Shown here piece by piece: positions 1 to 7,764 of a stretch of 40,933 nucleotides of DNA. Below the pieces are notes generated by a model. The model was not told the DNA's origin. It saw only the letters and a program-made list of their open reading frames with translations, and did no database searches. Both the position numbers and the translations under genes were made by a program. Position 1 is the first letter of the stretch; every line of letters begins with the position of its first letter. Source of the DNA: Lentisphaerae bacterium RIFOXYA12_64_32 (GTDB taxonomy: Bacteria; Verrucomicrobiota; Lentisphaeria; Oligosphaerales; YB12-FULL-65-16); NCBI GenBank assembly GCA_001803235.1, contig MHBL01000051.1:1-40933 (forward strand). The letters run 5' to 3'.

Positions 1-1
1 G

Positions 2-328
2 GCCGAACCGGGCGGGCGGGTGGATTTCCGGCACGGGTTCGAGTTCCCGGTCAGCATCCGGCGGGTGCGGGTGCAAGGCGCGGCGGTCGGGCCCTATTCC
101 GAGCCGGCCGCGGACGCTGTGGAGGCGGGCGACGGTCCGGCACCGGAGAAGGTGGCGTGTTACCGCTACGACAGTGCCGCGCAGGTGCTGTCAATCGAGA
201 ACGTGACCGTGCCGCGGGCGGCCGCGGACCCCGCACGGTTCGCGCGGTACCTGAATCGCGACGAAGCGGCGAAGTGCGCCGATACGGGCCTGGTCCCGCT
301 CGTCGCCGAGATCGAGTTCGAGAGGTGA
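2..328 (+). CDS. C-terminal end of an unidentified protein (5' end outside window)
   Basis: An open frame runs from the first bases of the window to a TGA at 326-328. It encodes about 108 residues ending in VAEIEFER. A GTG at 20 could act as a start, but the frame is open to the window edge and no Shine-Dalgarno sequence precedes it, so I read it as the tail of a longer protein. The visible part alternates hydrophobic and charged residues (VSIRRVRVQG, VLSIENVTVP), which suggests a beta-rich domain. I recognise no family. Given the neighbours it could be the end of a secreted carbohydrate-active protein, but that is a guess. Confidence 0.5.
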   Translation, partial: AEPGGRVDFRHGFEFPVSIRRVRVQGAAVGPYSEPAADAVEAGDGPAPEKVACYRYDSAAQVLSIENVTVPRAAADPARFARYLNRDEAAKCADTGLVPLVAEIEFER

Positions 329-409
329 TCCCATTGATCTGTCACGATGATAGAAGTTGGGCCCTGCCCAAACCCGCTGGAGGACCATTGGCCCTCCAGA
401 CCTCCCGAT

Positions 410-461
410 TGCGATTGGCGTTTCCGGCGGCGGACGGCCGCCGCCGGAAACGCCAATCGCA
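410..461. repeat. Perfect 24-bp inverted repeat with 4-nt loop
   Basis: The left arm (410-433, starting TGCGATTGGCG) and right arm (438-461, ending CGCCAATCGCA) are exact reverse complements around the loop ACGG. No T-tract follows, so it is not a textbook rho-independent terminator, although it lies 80 nt after a stop codon. It could be a terminator or mRNA-stabilising hairpin, or a short palindromic repeat. Confidence 0.85.
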
Positions 462-495
462 GCCTGAGCCTGGCGGCAGAGCGCCGAATTCTTAT

Positions 496-755
496 CGACC
501 CGTGCAGGCAAGTCCGGCCTTGCCCGAAACGCCCTCGCCCGAAGAGGTACGGGTAACGGCGCCGTTCGTAGTGGTGTCGCAGTCCCGGCGACAGTCCGCC
601 GGGCAAGACACCATCCGCGCGCCACATCGCCACCACGCCAGATGGGCTCTTGGCGCTCCACTTCGTTCCGCGCACTGCGAGCCCACTACGAACGGGCGTA
701 TCCTGGCTTCCGCGGCGGGGCCCCTTCTCTCTCAGGATCTACCCGCACAGGTCGG
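496..755. repeat. Dispersed palindromic element, family A, copy 1
   Basis: This ~260-bp element is repeated at 14741-15004. The outer ends are inverted repeats (CGACCCGTGCAGG at 496-508 against CCCGCACAGGTCGG at 742-755). Inside is an exact 13-bp inverted pair, CCGTTCGTAGTGG (562-574) and CCACTACGAACGG (683-695), enclosing two smaller stems, so a folded strand would resemble a cloverleaf. It encodes no protein. It may be a MITE or a large REP-like element; no clear target-site duplication was found. Confidence 0.85.
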
Positions 756-905
756 TTCTTATCATCTCAAACGCGCCTTGGAGTGAGATGGGCAACGTGG
801 CATCGATACAACCTGCGTCCGAGCCTATGGTTCAGGGGAACAACCAAGTTCTGTTGTGGATCCGCGGGGGCCAGAGGCCCGGGCTGCAGCCGTTGTCCGG
901 GTCCG

Positions 906-993
906 CCGTCCGACGGAGTTCCACGCCGTCGGACGGTGGACGGCGCCGCATCGGGGAACGGGCTGGCGCTCGGCGCCGGCCCGTTCCCCGATG
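906..993. repeat. Two adjacent perfect hairpins
   Basis: The first hairpin has 11-bp arms at 906-916 and 926-936 (CCGTCCGACGG and its complement). The second has 15-bp arms at 949-963 and 979-993 (CATCGGGGAACGGGC and its complement) around a GC-rich loop. Neither is followed by a T-run. The function is unknown. Confidence 0.8.
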
Positions 994-1101
994 CAACTCC
1001 GAGGGGTCCGGGGAGCAACCCGTTCCCCGGCGGGGGCGCGGGGGCAGAGCCCTCGCCCGCCCGGTCAGTCGTCAAGGTGCGTTCCTCCTGATTCTGGCGC
1101 T

Positions 1102-1193
1102 GATGCTGTTGGCCGCGCGTGTCGCCATCGCCGCCGACTCGGTCGACGAGCTGGCCACGACCTTGCGCGACCCGGCGCCGGCGTCCTGCCTCA
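1102..1193 (+). pseudogene. Truncated start of a secreted, HEAT-like protein
   Basis: Just before the stop codon of the oppositely oriented isomerase gene, the plus strand reads FLLILALMLLAARVAIAADS followed by VDELATTLRDPAPA. This looks like a signal peptide with an AIAA cleavage site and then the first helix of a HEAT-type repeat, comparable in style to the start of the HEAT-LamG protein at 37430-38890. After about 30 residues the frame runs into antisense isomerase sequence with no further domain. I see no ribosome-binding site. The reading as a decapitated gene remnant is tentative; chance is possible. Confidence 0.3.
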
Positions 1194-1970
1194 CGCCTGA
1201 TTGCACATTTCGAACGCGGTGCGCAGGGCGGCGATGGGGTCGGCCTTGGGCACGAACTCGTGGCCGACGTAGTACTCGTAGCCGCTGTCGGCAATCGCCT
1301 TGCAGATGCCGCGGTAGTTCAGTTCCTGCGTGTCGTCCATGTCGTTGCGGCCGGGATTGCCGGCGGTGTGGAAGTGCCCGATCCAGCGGATGTTCTCGCG
1401 AATGGTGCGGATCAGGTCGCCTTCCATGATCTGCATGTGGTAGATGTCGTAGAGCAGTTTCACGCGCGGGCTGGCGACCTTCTCGCAGACCGCCACGCCC
1501 CAGGCCGTGTGGTCGCACTGGTACCCAGGGTGGTTCACCTTCGAGTTCAGCAACTCCATGTTCAGGTTGATGCCCTTCTTCTCGGCGTAGCCGGCGACGC
1601 GCTTCAGCCCGTCGGCCACCGCGTCCATGGCCTCCACCTCGCCCATGTGCGGGAGACGGTTGCCGCTGAAACAGATCAGCCCGGGAATGCCGTGCTTTGC
1701 CGCCAGGTCGATCGAGGTCTTCAGTTCCGCTTCAATGCGGTCATGGTTCGAGCGCTTGTTCAGCCCGTCGGTCAGCGACTGGTGCCCGCACATGCTGGCC
1801 AGGACCAGCCCGTGCTTCTTCGCCATGCCGACGATCTCCTCGAAGTTGTCCGGACGGAACCACATCTCGACCGCCACATACCCCATCTCCTTCGAGAGGC
1901 GGAACAGGTCGTCCTGGGTCATCTTCTCCAGCTTGAAGATCGGGAAACACACCGACTGTTTGACGCGCAT
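1191..1970 (-). CDS. Hydroxypyruvate isomerase-like TIM-barrel sugar isomerase
   Basis: The 259-aa product belongs to the AP-endonuclease-2/xylose-isomerase-like TIM-barrel superfamily and most resembles the hydroxypyruvate isomerase/tagatose-epimerase branch. Metal- and substrate-binding positions are visible: E139 (NMEL), D175 and H178 (YDIYHMQ), H201 with the NPGR motif at 205-208, and E238 (GHEF). These members isomerise small sugars or hydroxy-acids in the cytoplasm; the exact substrate cannot be told. The start at 1970 is chosen because AGGAG lies 8 nt upstream and a longer reading would translate the tandem repeat behind it. There is no signal peptide. It lies downstream of xylF on the same strand, 162 nt away, so co-transcription is possible and a sugar-related role is consistent. 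Confidence 0.85.
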   Translation of the reverse strand: MRVKQSVCFPIFKLEKMTQDDLFRLSKEMGYVAVEMWFRPDNFEEIVGMAKKHGLVLASMCGHQSLTDGLNKRSNHDRIEAELKTSIDLAAKHGIPGLICFSGNRLPHMGEVEAMDAVADGLKRVAGYAEKKGINLNMELLNSKVNHPGYQCDHTAWGVAVCEKVASPRVKLLYDIYHMQIMEGDLIRTIRENIRWIGHFHTAGNPGRNDMDDTQELNYRGICKAIADSGYEYYVGHEFVPKADPIAALRTAFEMCNQA

Positions 1971-1984
1971 GGTTGGGGCTCCTG

Positions 1985-2040
1985 GGTTCAAAGGTTCCAA
2001 GGTTCCAAGGTTCCAAGGTTCAGGGGTTCAGGGGTTGGGG
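1985..2040. repeat. Short tandem repeat (GGTTCCAA units)
   Basis: About four near-identical 8-mers (GGTTCCAA) are followed by GGTTCAGG units between the isomerase gene and xylF. Similar GGTTTCAGG-type arrays occur at 38942-38968 and 40903-40933. They look like slippage-prone intergenic simple repeats. Confidence 0.85.
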
Positions 2041-2132
2041 AGAGGTTTCAGGTTCCGGGTCTCAAGGGCAGAGGGAAGGGGACGGGTTGTCCCGCTCCGT
2101 TCCCACGTCTTCCCTGACACATGAAACCTCCG

Positions 2133-3242
2133 TCACTCCGTCTTCGGCCACTTGTCTTTCGGCAGGTTGCGGTAGACGTCCTCCAGCGGGTGCCACTGGT
2201 CTTTGATGACCGTCTGCGCCATGTTGTCGGCGGTCACGAACACGGGCGTCAGGAAGATGGATGGTACTTGCGTCGTGCCGTTGTCGAGCAGGTTCGCCGT
2301 GTGGTTCAGGGCCTTGATGATATCATCCGGCTTTTCGCCCTTGGCGAGGCGAACCGCGACTTCCGCGGCCGTCTCTGCCAGGTCTCGGACCGGCTTGTAG
2401 ATGGTCAGCGTCTGGGTGCCCTCGACGATGCGTTGGCAGGCGGACAGTTCCGCGTCCTGGCCGGAGACCGCCACTTGGCCGGCCAGGTTCTCCGCCTTGA
2501 GCGCCGCAATGGCGCCGCCAGCGGTCGAGTCGTTCGAGGCGACGATGGCGTGGATCTGTTTGCCTTGGGCCCGGAACTTGGTGATCATGTTGCTGACCTT
2601 GCGCCGGGCCTCCTCCCGATCCCAGTTGTCGAGGAACGGATCGGTCAGTACGGTGATCGTCTTGCCTGTGGCCGTCTGGTGTTCCGCGATGGCGCGCTTC
2701 TGGCCCTCGCGCAGCAGTTTGGCGTTGTTGTCCGTGGCGGCCCCGCCCAGCAGGATGTAGTTACCCTCCGGCACTTTCTCCAGAATGCCTTTGGCCTGGA
2801 GGTAACCGACCTTTTCGTTGTCGAACGTCACGTACAAGTCGACGTCGCAGTTCCGGATGAGTCGGTCGTAGGCGAGGACGGGGACCTTGGCCTCGTGCGC
2901 CTGTTTCACGATCCGGCTCGCCGATTCCAGATTCTTGGGGACCACCACCAGCACATTGACTCCGCGTACCAGGAACGATTCCGCCTGCTTGTTCTGCCGG
3001 TCCTGGTCGCCGTCCGCTACGGCCTTGATGACTTCCGCCCCGAGCGACTCGGCCTTCTTCACGAAGAACTCCTCGTCGCGCGCCCAGCGGTTGACGTCGT
3101 ACGTCTCCAACAGGAACCCGATACGCAGGGCGGTCTTCGCGTTACCGCCGTCCTGGGCGAGTGTGGGCGTGGGGGGCAGGCCGATGCCGCTGAACGTCGC
3201 TGCCAGTAGCGCCAGACGCAAGAACGTGAATGACCTCGCCAT
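2133..3242 (-). CDS. xylF: D-xylose-binding periplasmic protein of an ABC transporter
   Basis: The 369-aa product is a periplasmic sugar-binding protein closely resembling enterobacterial XylF in order and motifs: VKKAESLGAE (61-70), VLAYDRLI (about 122-129), FDNEKVG (140-146), DNNAKL (171-176), VASNDSTAGGA (234-244), SGQDAE (260-265) and TIYKP. Residues 1-30 form a signal peptide ending near TLAQ. The start at 3242 follows a strong GAGGAGG 10 nt upstream; the frame is open further upstream but that part looks non-coding. It should capture xylose or a similar pentose and deliver it to an XylGH-type permease, but no ATPase or permease gene is present here. It is followed on the same strand by the Hyi-like isomerase. 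Confidence 0.93.
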   Translation of the reverse strand: MARSFTFLRLALLAATFSGIGLPPTPTLAQDGGNAKTALRIGFLLETYDVNRWARDEEFFVKKAESLGAEVIKAVADGDQDRQNKQAESFLVRGVNVLVVVPKNLESASRIVKQAHEAKVPVLAYDRLIRNCDVDLYVTFDNEKVGYLQAKGILEKVPEGNYILLGGAATDNNAKLLREGQKRAIAEHQTATGKTITVLTDPFLDNWDREEARRKVSNMITKFRAQGKQIHAIVASNDSTAGGAIAALKAENLAGQVAVSGQDAELSACQRIVEGTQTLTIYKPVRDLAETAAEVAVRLAKGEKPDDIIKALNHTANLLDNGTTQVPSIFLTPVFVTADNMAQTVIKDQWHPLEDVYRNLPKDKWPKTE

Positions 3243-3412
3243 GGTGCATTGCCTCCTCTGCCAACCCAGTCGCCCCGCGTCCCCGTGCCGTAACAGTAGC
3301 GGTGATTGCGGCCGGCGTCGAGCGCGTGGCGCGGGAAAAAACGCGACCTGCGCGGGCAAATCCAGCCTCGCAGCAATGTGGTTTGTCCAGGTCGGGACGC
3401 GAGCGGGTGCGC

Positions 3413-3530
3413 AGTGGCTCGGCGCGTTCCGCGCCGAAGCGGGGTGCGTCGGCCGGTCCGCGGGCGACGCACCTCGGGCCGGGACGGCCCCGAGTACCCT
3501 GCTGCGGTCCCGGAGGTCCCGCGCCACCGT
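3413..3530. repeat. Dispersed palindromic repeat, family B, copy 1
   Basis: This ~118-bp sequence begins AGTGGCTCGGCGCG, ends GGTCCCGCGCCACCGT, and recurs at 37345-37461. The centre is a hairpin (CTCGGGCC against GGCCCCGAG) with inner stems around it. The two copies agree at the ends but differ in the central hairpin, where base-pairing is kept although the sequence changes, as expected of a structure-constrained palindromic element. Confidence 0.85.
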
Positions 3531-3651
3531 TGTTCTATCCTGTCTTACCGAGATGGGTTTTGCATATTCTTGGTGCGGCCTGCACATCGGCCGTGCAGCC
3601 CTGCGGAGTTCTCCTCCGGCGACGATGCGTGACGCGAATACCCTGACCCGG

Positions 3652-3680
3652 TTGCGTGCGAACAAGTTATGCCGTATACT
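3652..3680 (+). promoter_or_regulatory. Putative sigma70 promoter for the QW-repeat protein gene
   Basis: TTGCGT (3652-3657) and TATACT (3675-3680) are separated by exactly 17 nt and face the gene at 3844, leaving a leader of roughly 155 nt. The -10 is close to consensus and the -35 keeps only TTG. Confidence 0.5.
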
Positions 3681-3843
3681 TTCGTATCCGGCACTGTCCA
3701 TGCATCGCGGAAGTCGTTACGGCCGGCGCGTCGGAGCGTACCCGTCCCGGATGACGTGTCGCCAACGCGTTCCAGCCATCGAACACCGAACCGGCCCCCG
3801 CGGCAGTTTCGGACGAGACGGTCAACCAAGGGAGAAAGGCACG

Positions 3844-5022
3844 ATGAAGCGACTGGTTGTGATGTTGGGCGTGACCTGCTGCACGGTGTTGGGCCTGATG
3901 GCGCAGGGCCAAGGTGCGTCGCCGCTCGACGACGCAACGCGAGGCAAGGCGGAGGAGTCGATCGGGCGGGGAGTGGCGTTCCTGCTCCGCAAGCAGGGCG
4001 AAGACGGCTCATGGCTGCAGCACCCCGCCATGACCTCGCTGGTGTGCACGGGGCTGGTCAAGAGTCCGACGGGAAGTACCCCGGCGATTGATGCCGCGGT
4101 GAACCGTGGCCTGGACTTTGTGGTCAAGCACGCGCAGTCGGACGGTTCGATCTGGAACAAGCAGACCGAGGAGTATCCGAACTACTCGACAGCCATCAGC
4201 GTGATCGCCCTGATCACGAAGAACCGGCCACAGGATCTGGAGATCATCAAGAGAGCACGGGCCTTTCTGCTGGACTCGCAGTTTGCCGACGCCGCCAAGG
4301 ACGGCGCCTCGCTGGGCGGCATTGGCTACGGCAAGAAGCTGCGGCCCGACCTGTCGAACACACAGTGGGCCCTGGAAGCGCTGTACCTCACGGACCATCT
4401 GGACCGGGAGCCGTTCTCCAGCGATCCGGTCAAGGCGAAGAAGGCAGATCTGGCCTGGGGGCGCGCGATCGAGTTTCTCAGTGCCTGTCAGAATCTCAAA
4501 GAGACCAACAAGGCGACGTGGGTCGTTTCCGATCCGGACAACAAGGGCGGGTTTGTCTACCTGCCGGGAGAGAGCAAGGCCGGCGAGGTGAAAAAGGAAG
4601 ACGACGATGGGGCGGGGCTGCGCAGTTACGGCAGCATGACCTACGCCGGGCTGAAGAGCATGGTGTACGCGAAGGTGAACCGCGACGATCCGCGCGTCAA
4701 GGGAGCCCTGGAGTGGATCCAGCGCCACTTCACGTTTGCCGAGAATCCGGGCATGGGCAGCGCGGGGCACTACTACTACCTCCACACATGTGCCAAGGCC
4801 TTGGCCGCCTATGGCGATGAGACCCTGACCGATGCGGCGGGCAAGCCGCACTCGTGGCGTGCCGAGTTCGTCGGACAGGTGCTGGGGATGCAGAAGCCCG
4901 ACGGCAGTTGGGCCAACGAGAACGGGCGGTGGATGGAGAGCGTCCCGGAGTTGAGCACCGCCTACACGGTTCTCTCGCTCGAGGCGGTCGTCAACTCCGC
5001 TCCCGCAGCGGCGGCGAAGTAG
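3844..5022 (+). CDS. Secreted squalene-cyclase/prenyltransferase-repeat (QW) protein
   Basis: The 392-aa product starts with a signal peptide (about residues 1-24, MKRLVVMLGV...AQGQGA) and then forms an alpha/alpha barrel of the prenyltransferase/squalene-oxidase repeat type. QW-like motifs are seen at both ends (Q51-EDGSW57 and Q350-KPDGSW356), with internal repeats of the LEALYLT and YAGLKSM type. The DXDD motif of true squalene-hopene cyclases is absent and the protein is shorter than the 600+ residues of cyclases, so it is probably a non-cyclase secreted repeat protein, common in Planctomycetota. A GGAGA sequence precedes the ATG. It is transcribed alone and converges with the glycosyltransferase gene. 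Confidence 0.8.
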   Translation: MKRLVVMLGVTCCTVLGLMAQGQGASPLDDATRGKAEESIGRGVAFLLRKQGEDGSWLQHPAMTSLVCTGLVKSPTGSTPAIDAAVNRGLDFVVKHAQSDGSIWNKQTEEYPNYSTAISVIALITKNRPQDLEIIKRARAFLLDSQFADAAKDGASLGGIGYGKKLRPDLSNTQWALEALYLTDHLDREPFSSDPVKAKKADLAWGRAIEFLSACQNLKETNKATWVVSDPDNKGGFVYLPGESKAGEVKKEDDDGAGLRSYGSMTYAGLKSMVYAKVNRDDPRVKGALEWIQRHFTFAENPGMGSAGHYYYLHTCAKALAAYGDETLTDAAGKPHSWRAEFVGQVLGMQKPDGSWANENGRWMESVPELSTAYTVLSLEAVVNSAPAAAAK

Positions 5023-5105
5023 CCGGACCTCCCTGCAAAAGCCCAAGAGCCGCGTACAACGCGGCCACTACAGCAATGAACGCAAGCTCAGGACCGGCTG
5101 TAGCG

Positions 5106-5122
5106 TCGGCCTTGTAGGCCGA
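5106..5122. terminator. Small hairpin between convergent genes
   Basis: TCGGCCT (5106-5112) and AGGCCGA (5116-5122) form a 7-bp stem with a TGT loop between two convergent genes. There is no T-tract. It could act as a bidirectional terminator, or be one of the small dispersed palindromes common in such genomes. Confidence 0.35.
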
Positions 5123-5173
5123 TCCCCGACCCTCTTGCAGCGGGGGCTGGCCTGAGCCGCGGGACCGATGGGG

Positions 5174-6910
5174 TCACGGATCGGGTCCGACCGTCGACGC
5201 CGGAAGACTCGTGCCCGCGGTCCCGAAGACGGTGACACACACGGACTGGGTATGCTCTCTCAGGTAGGGCTGGAGTCGGCCCGCGACGAGGGCCGTCAGA
5301 AGAGGCCTGGTCTTGACCCCCTTGTAGCCTGCCGTTACGCGGACGGGTTCCCCTTGCCGCACGGACACTGCCGCGCCTGGCCTTTCCTCCCAGACGACGG
5401 CCGTGGCGCCGGGCGGGATCTCATCCGGCCTGGCCACCGTGACCACTTCCCACTCGTCGGTGCTGATCACGCGCAGGCGGCTGGCCAGCGAGGAACTCGC
5501 CACGGCAACCACGGTCGAGCCTGACCTCACGCCTCGGTCCCGCAGTTGTTGAACCACCAGCATGTCCCGGCTCGGGAGCGTGAATGGGGCCAGGAGCGTA
5601 AAGACCGGAAACGCCAACGCGAACAGGGACACTCCGAGGGCTTGTCCACGATCGAGCCAATTTCTGCGCAGAGTCGCGGTGTACAGCGCCGCCAAGGCGG
5701 CGGCGCAGGTGACCACGACGACACCCCCCGTCAACCAGGCATGGTTTATCAGGCCCTGGCTGAGAAGGGCTGCCACTCCGAACAGAGCCAGCAATCCCCA
5801 GGCGCCCCCCAGGAACACGTTGAGGAGAGGCGTGTTCGGGTGTGGGTTGGCAAGCGGCCGGCCCAGGGCCGTGGCGAACAGCACCGCCAGGAGGGGGAAA
5901 GCCGGTAACAGGTAACGTGGCGCGGTGCGCGAACCGGCGCTGAACACCACGGCCAGGGCCAGGGCCCAGAAGACGATGAACAACCAGACGCCCGTCTCGC
6001 GGGTGGGGCGGCGAAGACTGGGCATCGCCGTCTTGAGCCAGCCTGCGGCCGGGTGCCGCCGTTGCCAGGCGACCTCGAGAAACCACGGCAGGAGAAACAG
6101 CGGATAGAACGCACAGAATAGCAGTGTGTTTTCGACCAGGTCGGCGGCATTCAAACGTACTTTTCCTGCTACCTGGTCGGCCCAGAACGAGTCCCAGAAG
6201 GAGGGGCCGTGTGCTGCGAGCATGAGCAGGTACCAGCTTGCGGCGATGAGAGATCCCGTCAGAAGAGCCAGGGCGTGCAGGCGCGGGTTTTGGCGCAACC
6301 ACTTGCGGTTCCAAGCGAAAGCAACGCACCAGGTGAAGACGATGAACACAACCCCCAGCAGGCCCTTGGTGGCCACGGCCAGGCCTGCGCCGACGTAGAG
6401 AGCCAGAGCGGCACCGAGGCTGAACCGGTCGGTCTCGAACAGCAGCAGCGCACCGGCCGCGGCCAATGTCAGGAACAGACACAGAAAGATGTCCGGCGTG
6501 GCGCGGACGGCAGCGGTCAGGAAGACCGGGGAGGAGAGGAGAATGACCGCCGCCAGCAGCCCGACGGCGTGACTTCGGCCCAGGCGCGTTCCGAGCCAGA
6601 AGGTCAGGGCCAGGACGCCGGCGCCGGTCAGCAGAGGAAAGATCCGCGAGCCGAGCGGGTTGAGGCCCAGGGCTCTGAAGCCGACGGCCACACCCCAATA
6701 GGGCAGGGCGGGTTTGCGGAACCGCGGCGTGCCGTCATCGTCCCGGGGTGTCCAGTAGTCGCCGGTTCGGAGCATGATCAGCGCTGCGTCGGTATAGTGA
6801 CGCTCGTCGGGGTTGTAGAAAGCGTACGTGGCGGCAAACGGAACCAAGCCGGCCAGGTACAGCGCCACGAGCAGCACCCCACACAGGAAAGGATATCGGT
6901 CGGTGAACAT
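5174..6910 (-). CDS. ArnT/PMT-type membrane glycosyltransferase (GT39/GT83-like)
   Basis: The 578-aa product is a polytopic membrane protein with about eleven to thirteen hydrophobic segments. The first periplasmic loop carries the family signature: NPDERHYTDAAL (33-44), with the D35-E36 pair that matches the catalytic acid region, then LRTGDYWTP and RKPALPYW (65-72). Family members transfer sugar from a polyprenyl-phosphate donor to lipid A or protein on the outer face of the inner membrane. The C-terminal ~120 residues form a soluble domain. ATG 6910 is chosen because the transmembrane core starts right after it; no good Shine-Dalgarno sequence is visible, so the start is uncertain. It is a single gene convergent with the QW-repeat gene. 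Confidence 0.85.
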   Translation of the reverse strand: MFTDRYPFLCGVLLVALYLAGLVPFAATYAFYNPDERHYTDAALIMLRTGDYWTPRDDDGTPRFRKPALPYWGVAVGFRALGLNPLGSRIFPLLTGAGVLALTFWLGTRLGRSHAVGLLAAVILLSSPVFLTAAVRATPDIFLCLFLTLAAAGALLLFETDRFSLGAALALYVGAGLAVATKGLLGVVFIVFTWCVAFAWNRKWLRQNPRLHALALLTGSLIAASWYLLMLAAHGPSFWDSFWADQVAGKVRLNAADLVENTLLFCAFYPLFLLPWFLEVAWQRRHPAAGWLKTAMPSLRRPTRETGVWLFIVFWALALAVVFSAGSRTAPRYLLPAFPLLAVLFATALGRPLANPHPNTPLLNVFLGGAWGLLALFGVAALLSQGLINHAWLTGGVVVVTCAAALAALYTATLRRNWLDRGQALGVSLFALAFPVFTLLAPFTLPSRDMLVVQQLRDRGVRSGSTVVAVASSSLASRLRVISTDEWEVVTVARPDEIPPGATAVVWEERPGAAVSVRQGEPVRVTAGYKGVKTRPLLTALVAGRLQPYLREHTQSVCVTVFGTAGTSLPASTVGPDP

Positions 6911-7098
6911 ACGCTTCAATAACGGGGCGCCTGCACCGACCTTCTCTGGATCAGGACCGGCGTTCCGTGTCGTTCTCTGCCGTTCTTGTCGATTTGACAC
7001 TCCGCTGCACGGAGTGTGGCTTGTGTCTGGGGATTGGTGGCGGGCAAAATAGCCCGTTGCTCGCCTGTCTGCCAGTCGCAATGTGCGGTCTTCACGTG

Positions 7099-7430
7099 AA
7101 GCGTCAGCGCCTCCTGGGCGCTGACCGCTCGGTCATCGGTTGATGTTACTCACGCTCGTCCGCGCCTCTACGGTCCTTGCGGCCGAGGGACGATGGGAAA
7201 GAGAGGGGCGGGGGCGCCCCTCTGTTCTTCTCCATCGTTGCCCCACCGAGACGAGCTCGGCGGAGGCGCAATGCGGCCCGCGAGTACCATGGTACCCCAC
7301 GACTGCAAACTCGCGTTTTCTGGCAGACTTTGTGACGATCGCAACGACGCTTTTCGAGTGACGGGGGGCGGACTTCAGCAATCAACGATCAGCAATCGGC
7401 GTCGGTCTTGGTTCCGGCTACGCCGGGTTA
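7099..7430. repeat. Dispersed repeat family D, copy 1
   Basis: Three blocks match the element at 29729-30022 in the same order. They are an end-like segment at 7099-7137 (GCGTCAGCGCC...CGGTCATC), a strong match at 7281-7350 (CGAGTACCATGGTACCCC and onward), and CTTGGTTCCGGCTACGCCGG near 7405-7425. The sequence between the blocks differs. A right-hand inverted end like that of the second copy was not found here, so this copy may be truncated. Confidence 0.7.
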
Positions 7431-7481
7431 GGAGGGGCCGGGGAAATGGATCCGCCATGCGCCTTTCGCCGACGCGTTGCG

Positions 7482-7618
7482 CCCAAAGAGCAGGGCTGTT
7501 TCAAGATCCGGCACCGCGTCTCGGAAGGCCACGCCTCCGCGCACACCAAGTGGGGACACGCCGGGGGTACTCGCTGCACGCGACGGTCACGAATCTTGAA
7601 ACAGCCCTGCCCAAAGAG
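7482..7618. mobile_element. MITE with 17-bp terminal inverted repeats and 9-bp target duplication
   Basis: CAGGGCTGTTTCAAGAT (7491-7507) is the exact reverse complement of 7593-7609. The 119-bp element is bracketed by the direct repeat CCCAAAGAG at 7482-7490 and 7610-7618. It encodes nothing, so it must have been moved by a transposase elsewhere. A 9-bp duplication occurs in several IS families; I cannot assign one. Confidence 0.85.
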
Positions 7619-7764
7619 CCGTCCGGCTTGAGTTTGCGGGAACACGACGCTATTCTGAGTGGGCCACCGTGCCGAAGCCATCGTGCGGTGTCCGGTGTGC
7701 AAGTCCTCGCGACAACGCCATGCAGAGTCGTACGCAAGCAGTGCACAAGAGGAGGAGTCGTCCC

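Larger units (their letters stand above)
329..1190. other. Gene-free, repeat-filled intergenic region
   Basis: No convincing gene lies between the partial first gene and the isomerase at 1191. The interval holds a 52-nt near-perfect hairpin (410-461), one copy of a ~260-bp dispersed palindromic element (496-755), two further perfect hairpins (906-993), and a fragment that reads like the start of a secreted protein (1102-1193). Open frames crossing the region are GC-rich shadows; their translations are dominated by repeat-derived sequence. Confidence 0.7.
3243..3843. other. Divergent intergenic region between xylF and the QW-repeat gene
   Basis: About 600 bp separate two divergent genes. The region holds a dispersed palindromic repeat (3413-3530) and a sigma70-like promoter pointing right (3652-3680). 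I found no convincing xylF promoter and no operator. Confidence 0.6.
6911..7764. other. Repeat-rich gap before the GH5-like gene
   Basis: No gene is supported in this ~850-bp interval. It contains repeat family D (7099-7430) with an imperfect GC-rich hairpin near 7190-7235, and a 121-bp MITE with target-site duplication (7482-7618). Short open frames here translate repeat sequence. Confidence 0.65.

Noticed and set aside
157..786. Open frames across the first intergenic region, on both strands
   Set aside because: Their translations match only the second copy of the family A palindrome, so they are repeat-derived, not genes.
1985..2040. A possible CRISPR array
   Set aside because: The units are 8-9 bp and contiguous, with no spacers and no cas genes.
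3844..5022. Squalene-hopene cyclase (hopanoid synthesis)
   Set aside because: No DXDD motif, too short, and it has a signal peptide; only the QW-repeat fold is shared.
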